NCBI GenBank assembly: GCA_033063855.1
Contig: CP093829.1
Location: forward strand, 16,089,537 to 16,153,536
Source: Smittia aterrima
Taxonomy: Eukaryota; Arthropoda; Insecta; Diptera; Chironomidae
Direction: 5' to 3'
Length of the DNA stretch: 64,000 nt
The position numbers and the translations under genes are program-made. The stretch's first letter is position 1, and each line of letters starts with the position of its first letter. Below, one piece after another: positions 12,942 through 22,371 of the stretch. The notes below the pieces were generated by a model. That model saw only the letters and a program-made list of their open reading frames with translations. It had not been told where the DNA came from and searched no databases.

Positions 12942-15524
12942 TCACCGCTTGCTGCTTGTAGGGCCGCTTGTAACATTAGCCTTGACTGTTGAATCGATAG
13001 ACATCACGCTGTGATCGTCCGATGGCGGTGTCTTTACCGGTAAACCTCGTTTAACTACGCCACACGTCACTTTCGATTTCACATTATCAAACTTCTTCTT
13101 CACGCTTTTGTTTTCTGCGATTTTATTCATGACTGACTCCCACTTGCCGTCCAAACATTTCTTGGATGATCCACTTGCGGAATTCTCTTTTGAGCTCATT
13201 CTTGATTTTCCAGCGCTTCGCGATGACATTTCGTGTTTTTTCAAGCCGAGATTTGCTTCATTCTTATGCGATTTGCGGCTTACTCCGCTGGATTTTTTCG
13301 AGCTTGTCGCTTTCTTTGTTATCACGGAGCTACTGGCATTCGCGTTTTCTTCGTTCCTACCTTCGCAAGACACGAGCGACTTCGCGGAGCCGAGAGCTGC
13401 GTCACTGATAAGACTGACGCCGTCAATACATTCGTTCATCGCGCTACAAATCGATGACGACGTTTCGATGATGAAATCTTGATGTCGCTCGCTAACGTGC
13501 TGTGTTGGTGACGATGTTGTGTTAAGCTTTTTCTGACTGCATGCTGTGTGGCTGCTGCTAATTGTGTCGGATGAAAGATCGGGCGACATGTCATTGGCGA
13601 ATGGAACATTTTCACGATGATCTGCTAATCGATTAAGCAAATAATCTTCTCCGCGATTCTCGACGTCAGTGAAAACTCCACTTGATTCCATGCATGAATC
13701 GCTCTCGCCTTGCGGTTGATGTTGTATGAAAACATTTGCGCCTTGAAGCATGTGACCGTAAAGTTGTCCATCAATCACTTGAGCTCGTCGTTGATTCTCT
13801 CGTTGATGAATTGCGTCGTCAGCATCGCTTTCAGTGAAAAAGTCTGAGTCTGTCATCGGGTCATTCCTTCGATGAACTGCTGGCGCTGCTGGTCTCCAGT
13901 TAGGCTGCTGTAAAGGAACGTCACGTGGAGCTTTCGAAGGCGATTGATCAGCACCACGACTTGCGGGACGTGAAAGCTCTCCGTCGCCAATATAACCTGT
14001 GTCTAACGACGTTATGCTCGTAATACTTGTAATGATGCTGTTCGACACTTTAGAAGTGGCCGACTTGGTCATTTCTGTCTTCGGATCACTCTCTGTTTGT
14101 GAAACTTCCTGTTGAGAAGACTTTGAAGGAGCCGCAAGCTGAGACGTTTGCATTATCTCGTCTATCATATCAGTTTTCACTCCGACAGGATCCAAAGGAA
14201 GTTCCTCAGGCGAAGGCGTTTGATCCATTCGATACTGATTGCTTAGCTTGTGTCCAGAGATGAGAGGAAGTTCCAAGTTGTTTGTGTGATTTGTTGCTGT
14301 CGAGTCAAGAAACTCTTTCATTTGGTCAGGCGTTAAAATTCCCAGACTTTCATCAACTTCGAACGATCCTTGTTTCTCAATTCCTGGTGAATGTTCTAGC
14401 AAAGCATTTGATGAAGCTGACGCATCGATAAGTTCAAACGAACAGTCCAAAGTGCACTCAGTGATGTCTAAACCAAACGAGAAACGTTTCTGCGGATTTG
14501 CATCGTCTCGAGGAGTTTCATTTAATCTCATGGCAACTCCACCAGTTGCTCCTTCACTAATTGGATCATCGTAATTCTCGTCAATTTCCATCGCGGATGA
14601 TTGGGCAATTAGTGTCTTAGATTCATCAGGAGACATGCAAAGAAGGTTTGTAGCGTTGACAGGCGTGTCATTGTTGGTACTGCTTAATGTAAAATTCAGT
14701 CCAGCTCGATAGGGCGTAACCTCAACCAATCGATTGTTCAACATTGTGGAATTGAAAATAGGAGTCTTGTTGAGCATATTTTCTGATCCCCATTCAGGCG
14801 ATTTTGGTAGTGACATCGATGATCCAAGGAGATCACTCTTGCGTAATCGTACTGCTCTGGTTTGATTACCAAAAATTTGGTTTAAACTATCGCGACTTTT
14901 TGAGACTGCACGTCTTGAACTGGCTGGAACATTCACAGTCGCTTCACATTCTTTCGTGTCAAGCAGACAATTCACTGAACCGATTGTCTTTGTTTCGTTA
15001 AATGGTAGCGCTGGAGATTTGATGAACGTTCCATCTCTGCGGCAAAGATCGAACGTAGCGTTCGGTGGATTAAAGGCAAGATTTTCTCTCGACGCCGTCG
15101 CATATCTGTTGACGTTTTCCTCGCTGCCGACCAAATCAATCGTCTCGTCAATCAGCATTTGATCATCGTCATGTTTGTAGTTTGGTTGAAGCGACAATGC
15201 TTCGACTGGCAGCAAATTTTCCTTTGAAGAACTTTGACTAGCAGCTTCTTTCGGCGGAATTTTGTCTTGTGAAAATGATCGTGGCGTGATACGCGCAGTT
15301 AAATTCGTTAAACTCGATTTAGTAAACTGAGAAATCTTTTGTGAAACGGCTCCGGGACGAACGAAACTTGTCAGTGGTCCAATGTCTGTTGGGCGCGTGA
15401 GCTTTGTCGCTTGATTTGGCTTCTTCATCGATGATGGTGCATTCTGCTGTGACTGCGAAGTTGATGATCCTGTCATTGGAATTCTAGTAACGCAGCCTCT
15501 CATCGGTATTCGCGATTGATTATC
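12942..15524 (-). CDS. Large disordered Ser-rich protein with tandem S/TxIP (EB1-binding-like) motifs
   Basis: An 860-codon open block begins right after a good acceptor (CTTTTTGCAG|GATAAT at 15525/15524), so it is not the first exon. A fitting start would be ATG-ATT-AAC at 15753-15745 followed by GTAAAT, which joins in frame (M-I-N-D-N-Q, 863 aa in all); this is a proposal. The first residues carry SRIPMR and TRIPMT, two S/TxIP motifs next to basic residues. Such motifs bind end-binding (EB1) proteins on growing microtubule ends. The rest is low-complexity, Ser/Asp/Glu-rich and without a globular domain; an acidic stretch TDSDFFTESDADD and a Lys/Ser-rich C-terminus stand out. The stop TGA overlaps a strong donor (AAGCG|GTGAGT), so translation may continue into another exon, for example 12290-12173, which is open in the right phase. 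I do not recognise the family. Confidence 0.75.
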   Translation of the reverse strand, partial: DNQSRIPMRGCVTRIPMTGSSTSQSQQNAPSSMKKPNQATKLTRPTDIGPLTSFVRPGAVSQKISQFTKSSLTNLTARITPRSFSQDKIPPKEAASQSSSKENLLPVEALSLQPNYKHDDDQMLIDETIDLVGSEENVNRYATASRENLAFNPPNATFDLCRRDGTFIKSPALPFNETKTIGSVNCLLDTKECEATVNVPASSRRAVSKSRDSLNQIFGNQTRAVRLRKSDLLGSSMSLPKSPEWGSENMLNKTPIFNSTMLNNRLVEVTPYRAGLNFTLSSTNNDTPVNATNLLCMSPDESKTLIAQSSAMEIDENYDDPISEGATGGVAMRLNETPRDDANPQKRFSFGLDITECTLDCSFELIDASASSNALLEHSPGIEKQGSFEVDESLGILTPDQMKEFLDSTATNHTNNLELPLISGHKLSNQYRMDQTPSPEELPLDPVGVKTDMIDEIMQTSQLAAPSKSSQQEVSQTESDPKTEMTKSATSKVSNSIITSITSITSLDTGYIGDGELSRPASRGADQSPSKAPRDVPLQQPNWRPAAPAVHRRNDPMTDSDFFTESDADDAIHQRENQRRAQVIDGQLYGHMLQGANVFIQHQPQGESDSCMESSGVFTDVENRGEDYLLNRLADHRENVPFANDMSPDLSSDTISSSHTACSQKKLNTTSSPTQHVSERHQDFIIETSSSICSAMNECIDGVSLISDAALGSAKSLVSCEGRNEENANASSSVITKKATSSKKSSGVSRKSHKNEANLGLKKHEMSSRSAGKSRMSSKENSASGSSKKCLDGKWESVMNKIAENKSVKKKFDNVKSKVTCGVVKRGLPVKTPPSDDHSVMSIDSTVKANVTSGPTSSKR

Positions 15525-15753
15525 CTGCAAAAAGAGAAAGGAAAAAAAAATTAAAATCTAAGCCATAATCGGGTTGCATAAGTTGAAAGAGCTTAGCAAA
15601 CATAATTCAACTGAATCATAGATTTATTCGAAGAAGATTTAACGATCGAAATCAATTTTTCTAATCTTTATATTTATGCGTCAGTGAGCTTTTAATGAGT
15701 CGACAAGCCAATACAACACATTGAAAATTTTAATTTGAATTTACGTTAATCAT

Positions 15754-15857
15754 TGGAGCTTTGGGTAGCACTTGAATGAGATTAGATTGGACATATTCGA
15801 CAGCTGAAAAATAATATTTGAGTAAATTGACTCAGTCAGTTGATAGAAGTGATCGGA
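15754..15857. promoter_or_regulatory. Likely bidirectional promoter between the S/TxIP gene and APN copy 1
   Basis: If the proposed start of the minus-strand gene is right, only about 104 nt separate the two divergent start codons. On the plus side, GATTAGATT lies at 15780-15788 and the initiator-like CTCAGTCAGT at 15831-15840, 18-27 nt before the APN ATG. Confidence 0.4.
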
Positions 15858-18828
15858 ATGAGATTAAAACTCTTATTAATCTTTGTGGTTTTTGCAGCCG
15901 TTGCAGCTGCTGTTCCTTTGGTGAAGCTTGAAGATGCTTCTTTAGACGAAGTAGAGTCGACTTATCGACTTCCAAATGATTCAATTCCTATTCGATATGA
16001 TTTATGGCTGCAAACTAATATCGATCAAGGAATTTTCAGCTTTAATGGGCGTGTCAAGATTCAAATCAAAGTCATTGAGCCAACTCAACTTATCACTTTG
16101 CATTACCGCCAGATAGACATTGGGCGTGTGGACATGCTAAGTGTCTCCAACAATTTAATTTCTTCTGAGTTAACCTTCGCGCAAGATGAGCAACATGAAT
16201 TTCTACGAATTTACTTCCCACAAGCTGTCGCAAAGAATGCAGAATTTGTCTTGGAGATCATATACAATGGAAAACTACGTACTCAAGCTGAAGGATTTTT
16301 CTACACTAGCTACACGAACGCAGCAGGAGGAACTTCTTATGTCGCGGCAACTAATTTCAAGCCAACAGATGCCCGCCATGCAATGCCTTGTTATGATGAA
16401 CCGGGATTCCGAGCAATCATTGGATTAGAGATTCAACATGTGTCAAGCTATAAAGCACTTTCGAACATGCCAGAAGTGTCAAGAACTCCAGTCTCTGGGA
16501 CCAATGATGTGACAACAAAGTTCGAAGACACTCCGTCAATGCAAACTTATCTTCTTGGCTTTATCGTTTCTGATTACGATTACACAAGCAATAATGAAGT
16601 CGATATACCACAGAGAGTGTTTGCAAAGACTCAAGCGATTGAGAACGGCGAAGGTGATTTCGCAGTATCAATCGTTGAGCCAATCTTGAAAAAATTCGTC
16701 GATCTCCTCAACATTCCCTTTCCTCTCCCGAAAATGGATCATGCAGCCATTCCTTCTCATGTTGATTGTAAGTATTTAGAAGAGGGACATTTCGAATAAT
16801 TATTTCTCACAATTTTGAATATTCAGTTCTCTCTCCTGCGGAAAATCCTGGTTTGATCTTTTTTTCGGAAAATGACATTCTTTACGATCAAACTAAAGTC
16901 TCGCGTCTTGGCTCATTCGAATTTGAAAAGGCAATTAAACAGTTCGTTGCTCAACAGTTTGCTCATCAGTGGTTTGGACATATCGTGAATCCAAGTTGGT
17001 GGTCTGATGTTTGGCTGAACGAAGGTTTTTCTAAGTTCTTTGAATACTACGTTCCGAGTTTGTTATATCCTGATGATGGTTACTTGGAAAGCTTTGAAGA
17101 AATGATTAACGATATCACATATCTTGTAGAAAATCCGACATGGAAGTCAGAAGCTATGAGCGTTTACGTTGAAAGTCCTAAGGAAATCTCTAGAAAGTTG
17201 TATTCGATTCCTGCTTACAAAGGAGCAACTGTCATGAGAATGTTTATGGAAGCTTTGTCAACTCCAACTTTCATGAAAGGACTTTACTATTATATGGCAG
17301 AAAATATTTATCGATCAGTGACGCCAGAAGTTCTTCATCGAGCTTTGAAACGATCTTATGACGAAGACAACGCAGGAAACTTGGTTGATCTTGATGCTGT
17401 CATGAAAACTTGGGAGAATCAGGCCGGTTATCCAACAATTCACGTCACAAAGACAGGAAATAATTTCCAACTCACTCAAACGAGAATTGGCGGTGAAGGA
17501 GAAATCTATTCGATTCCAATTTCTTATACAATAAAGTCGGAAATGAATTTTGAAGCAAAGACAGCAAAGCTTTGGATGACACAAAGAACTGCAACCATTT
17601 CTAGCATCATTGATAGTTGGATTCTAATAAATATTGGTCTCACAGGATATTACAAAGTGACCTACGAGAGCAGTATCATGATATCGATCATTAACATGCT
17701 TAAAGATAACTACGCGAAGGTTTCCACAAACAATCGAAAAGAAATTTTAGCCGTCACGCTTACAATGATGGAAGATGAAACGATCGCGATCTATCGCGGA
17801 CTTGATCTGATTAGTTTCATTGAGAAGGAAGATCAACTTGTAGTTTGGAAGCAATTTAAGGAAGTTGACTCTTTCTATCGTAAAAAGCTTTTTGGAACAG
17901 AAGTCTTATCAAAGTATGAAGAGTTCTTGCATTCAGTTGTTCAACCACAAATCAACCGATTAGGATTCGAAAAAATTGAAGGAGAAAAAAGCACTGACAC
18001 TTACTTTAGAGATCTTGTGAAGGAAATCAGTTGTCGATCGAATCATCAAGAATGTTTGACTGATGCGCTCAATAAATTAACAGCGAACATTGAAGCCGGT
18101 GAAGAGACTCCAGATATTTGTGAAAGCGTCAAATTGGCAGATGAAACAGTTTTCTATGGATTAATCAATAATATTCTCACAGTACCTTCATTTGAAAATC
18201 GATTCTACCATTTAACTCAGCTAGGTTGCTCATTGAATGAAAATTTCATTCGAAACTTTTTGGAACTCGTTTTGGACGAAGCCAACAACTTGAACACTTG
18301 GGAACGTTGGTACATCATTTACTCGACCAAGGAGAAGAGTTTGTTGGCTTTTGAATCTGTTCTCGACTTTCTTACTGAAAAGTTTGACAGCATCGCGACT
18401 ATGTGAGTAAAGATATCTCCATGATATGATTTAAAAATTAAATTTTCTCTATTTGTAGATTGGGCAGCGATTTTGATTCGATCTTTACTTCTATGAGCTA
18501 CCTCATTAACACTGAAAGACATTCCATTAAGTTCTTATGGGCTCTTGAGAAGGTTCAACGTTTAGAATTGTTGTCTGAGTCAGAATTTGTCGCTGTGAGC
18601 AATCGTGTTACAGCAAATTTGAGCTGGCAGCAGAAATATTCTAGATCTATTGAGTCTTGGTTGAATGGCGAAGTTCCCGAAGAACCCGCAACAGATCCAC
18701 CAGAGAACGAGTCATCGACAACCATCGAAACAACGACGGTTATCCAAACAACGACAGCAAGTGCTGGCTCAATGATCGCTCAATTGGCAGTTGTCGTCGT
18801 GTGTATATCAATGAAAATAATGTTGTGA
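15858..18828 (+). CDS. Aminopeptidase N-like protein, copy 1, predicted inactive, GPI-anchored
   Basis: Exons 15858-16767, 16827-18402 and 18459-18828 give 951 aa; both introns are under 60 nt and keep frame. Residues 1-19 are a signal peptide. The M1 N-domain (about 39-230), catalytic domain and ERAP1-like C-domain (about 567-905) are all present. A Thr-rich stalk (ETTTVIQTTTASAGS) and a hydrophobic tail indicate a GPI anchor. The conserved WW and the glutamate of NEGF (E369) remain. However, the zinc motif HExxH reads QQFAH (346-350), GAMEN reads SPAEN (306-310), and the catalytic tyrosine position before xKG is alanine (A433, with Y434 shifted by one). It therefore cannot bind zinc normally and is probably a pseudo-enzyme with a binding or scaffold role. 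The intact family acts in gut brush border, and some members bind Bt Cry proteins (general knowledge). The ATG at 15858 is preceded by an in-frame TTG at 15840, not used here. Confidence 0.92.
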
Positions 18829-18876
18829 AATCGTTTTCGATAAGAAGTAGTTATCGCAGTAAAAGTTGAGCTTGAA

Positions 18877-18882
18877 AATAAA
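18877..18882 (+). terminator. Poly(A) signal of APN copy 1
   Basis: AATAAA 48 nt after the stop codon. Confidence 0.6.
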
Positions 18883-19061
18883 CGGAGAAGATTTTACAAT
18901 TGAAGTCTAATCGTTTTCACAAAGACTTTGTCATAGTACGTCAATCAGCTTTTAATGATTCAGTTGTTTGTCAACATAAACTTCCAATCGACAAGCTCAT
19001 TCGATTAACAGCGTTATCATTTTCCGCTTATTTAATAGAGTTTTGGATAGCACTTGAATGA

Positions 19062-19139
19062 GATTAGATTATACTTAGTCGATTGCTGAAAATTAACAAT
19101 TAAGCTAATTGACTCAGTCAGTTGAAAGAAGTTATCGGA
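19062..19139 (+). promoter_or_regulatory. Promoter of APN copy 2
   Basis: GATTAGATT at 19062-19070 and the initiator-like GACTCAGTCAGTTG at 19111-19124 stand at nearly the same distances from the ATG (19140) as in copy 1. About 35 bases upstream of GATTAGATT are also shared between the two copies, showing that the promoter was duplicated with the gene. Confidence 0.5.
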
Positions 19140-22136
19140 ATGAGCTTAAAATTTTTACTAGTCTCTGTGCTTTTCGCAACCTTTACAGCTGCTGTTCCTT
19201 TGGATGAAATATTTTCTAAAAACATTCCTCAGTTGAAGCTTGAAGATGAAATAGAGTCAACTTATCGACTTCCCAATGATTCAATTCCTATTCGATATGA
19301 TTTATGGCTGCAAACTAATATCGATCAAGGAATTTTCAGCTTTAATGGGCGTGTCAAGATTCAAATCAAAGTCATTGAGCCAACTCAACTTATCACTTTG
19401 CATTACCGCCAGATAGACATTGGGCGAGTGGACATGCTAAGTGTCTCCAACAATTTAATTTCTTCTGAATTGACCTTCGCATTGGACGATCAACATGAAT
19501 TTCTACGAATTTACTTGCCACAAGCTGTCGCAAGAAATGCAGAATTCGTCTTGGACATCGCCTACAATGGAACTTTGCGCTTTTTAGTTGAAGGATTTTT
19601 CTACACTAGCTACACGAATGCAGCAGGAGGAACTTCTTTCGTCGCGGCAACTAATTTCAAACCAACAGATGCCCGCCATGCAATGCCTTGTTATGATGAA
19701 CCGGGATTCCGAGCAATCATTGGATTAGAGATTCAACATGTGTCAAGCTATAAAGCACTTTCGAACATGCCAGAAGTGTCAAGAACTCCAGTCTCTGGGA
19801 CCAATGATGTGACAACAAAGTTCGAAGACACTCCGTCAATGCAAACTTATCTTCTTGGCTTTATCGTTTCTGATTACGATTACACAAGCAATAATGAGGT
19901 CGATATACCGCAAAGAGTGTTTGCAAAGACACAAGCGATTGTCAACGGCGATGGCGATTTCGCAGCATCAATCGTTGGGCCAATCTTGAATAAATTCGTC
20001 GATCTCCTCAACATTCCCTTTCCTCTCCCGAAAATGGATCATGTAGCGATTTTCGCTTATGATCCTGTCTGGTGTAAGTATTTTGAAGTTTCATATTTTA
20101 GAAAAATCGCAATATCAAATCTTCACTATCTTAGTAATTTCTCCTGCTGAAAATCCGGGCATGATAATTTATTCGGAGAATGACATTCTCTACGATAAAT
20201 CTAGATCTTTACGGCTTGCTTCATTCGATTTCGAGAAGACTTTGATTCAGTTCGTCGCTCAACAGTTTGCTCATCAGTGGTTTGGACATATCGTGAATCC
20301 AAGTTGGTGGTCTGATGTTTGGCTGAACGAAGGTTTTTCTAAGTTCTTTGAATACTACGTTCCGAGTTTGTTATATCCTGATGATGGTTACATGGAAAGC
20401 TTTGAAGAAATGATCAACGATATCACATATCTTGTAGAAAATCCGAAATGGAAGTCAGAAGCTTTGAGCGTTTACGTTGAAAGTCCTAAGGAGGTCTTGA
20501 CAAAAATTTATTCGATTCCTGCCTACAAAGGAGCAACTGTCATGAGAATGTTTATGGAAGCTTTGTCAACTCCAACTTTCATGAAAGGACTTTACTATTA
20601 TATGGCAGAAAATATTTATCGATCAGTGACGCCAGAAGTTCTTCATCGAGCTTTGAAACGATCTTATGACGAAGACAACGCAGGAAACTTGGTTGATCTT
20701 GATGCTGTCATGAAAACTTGGGAGAATCAGGCCGGTTATCCAACAATTCATGTCACAAAGACAGGAAATAATTTCCAACTCACTCAAACGAGAATTGGCG
20801 GTGAAGGAGAAATCTATTCGATTCCAATTTCTTATGCAATAAAGTCGGAAATGAATTTTGAAGCAAAGACAGCAAAGCTTTGGATGACACAAAGAACTGC
20901 AACCATTTCTAGCATCATTGATAGTTGGATTCTAATAAATATTGGTCTCACAGGATATTACAAAGTGACCTACGAGAGCAGTATCATGATATCGATCATT
21001 AACATGCTTAAAGATAACTACGCGAAGGTTTCCACAAACAATCGAAAAGAAATTTTAACCGTCACGCTTACAATGATGGAAGATGAAACGATCGCGATCT
21101 ATCGCGGACTTGATCTGATTAGTTTCATTGAGAAGGAAGATCAACTTGTAGTTTGGAAGCAATTTAAGGAAGTTGACTCTTTCTATCGTAATAAGCTTTT
21201 TGGAACAGAAGTCTTATCAAAGTATGAAGAGTTCTTGCATTCAGTTGTTCAACCACAAATCAACCGATTAGGATTCGAAAAAATTGAAGGAGAAAAAAGC
21301 ACTGACACTTACTTTAGAGATCTTGTGAAGGAAATCAGTTGTCGATCGAATCATCAAGAATGTTTGACTGATGCGCTCAATAAATTAACAGCGAACATTG
21401 AAGCCGGTGAAGAGACTCCAGATATTTGTGAAAGCGTCAAATTGGCAGATGAAACAGTTTTCTATGGACTAATCAATAATATTCTCACAGTACCTTCATT
21501 TGAAAATCGATTCTACCATTTAACTCAGCTAGGTTGCTCATTGAATGAAAATTTCATTCGAAACTTTTTGGAACTCGTTTTGGACGAAGCCAACAACTTG
21601 AACACTTGGGAACGTTGGTACATCATTTACTCGACCAAGGAGAAGAGTTTGTTGGCTTTTGAATCTGTTCTCGACTTTCTTACTGAAAAGTTTGACAGCA
21701 TCGCGACTATGTGAGTAAAGATATCTCCATGATATGATTTAAAAATTAAATTTTCTCTATTTGTAGATTGGGCAGCGATTTTGATTCGATCTTTACTTCT
21801 ATGAGCTACCTCATTAACACTGAAAGACATTCCATTAAGTTCTTATGGGCTCTTGAGAAGGTTCAACGTTTAGAATTGTTGTCTGAGTCAGAATTTGTCG
21901 CTGTGAGCAATCGTGTTACAGCAAATTTGAGCTGGCAGCAGAAATATTCTAGATCTATTGAGTCTTGGTTGAATGGCGAAGTTCCCGAAGAACCCGCAAC
22001 AGATCCACCAGAGAACGAGTCATCGACAACAATCGAAACAACGACGGTCATCCAAACAACGACAGCAAGTGCTGGCTCAATGATCGCTCAATTGGCAGTG
22101 GTCGTCGCGTGTATATCAATGAAAATAATATTGTGA
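19140..22136 (+). CDS. Aminopeptidase N-like protein, copy 2, predicted inactive, GPI-anchored
   Basis: Exons 19140-20073, 20135-21710 and 21767-22136 give 959 aa with the same exon phases as copy 1, shifted by 3308 bases from exon 2 on. It has a signal peptide, M1 N-domain, catalytic and ERAP1-like domains, Thr-rich stalk and GPI tail. The same catalytic losses occur: QQFAH (354-358) for HExxH, SPAEN (314-318) for GAMEN, and alanine (A441) for the catalytic tyrosine; E377 of NEGF is kept. From QFVAQQFAHQW onward it differs from copy 1 at only about ten residues, and intron 2 is identical. In contrast, the signal peptide, the end of exon 1, intron 1 and the first about 45 codons of exon 2 differ clearly. 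This pattern points to recent duplication with later gene conversion. Because both copies keep long open frames, the inactive form seems maintained rather than decaying. Confidence 0.92.
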
Positions 22137-22178
22137 AATTGTTATTGATAAGAATTTATCGCGGGAAAGTTGATGGGA

Positions 22179-22184
22179 AATAAA
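22179..22184 (+). terminator. Poly(A) signal of APN copy 2
   Basis: AATAAA 42 nt after the stop codon. Confidence 0.6.
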
Positions 22185-22297
22185 ACTTGTTAGCAGATTC
22201 ACGACCCTCGATACAAATTTTTCTTCTTAATTCTTTAATCGGCCATAAATGTTATCATGTTGTTGGTTCATAATCACATAACGGGCAATTGAAATAC

Positions 22298-22325
22298 GAT
22301 TAGATTATTCATTACAGGTATAAAA
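22298..22325 (+). promoter_or_regulatory. Promoter of APN copy 3: GATTAGATT and TATA box
   Basis: GATTAGATT at 22298-22306 repeats the word found before copies 1 and 2. TATAAAA follows at 22319-22325, 47 nt before the ATG. Confidence 0.5.
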
Positions 22326-22371
22326 TGTGAAGCACCGCAGAATATTCTTTTAGTTAATTGAACTCTTCAGT

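Noticed and set aside
17315..17584. Identical 89-codon minus-strand frames inside both inactive APN genes (also 20623-20892)
   Set aside because: Shadows of the duplicated coding sequence; identical only because the genes are.
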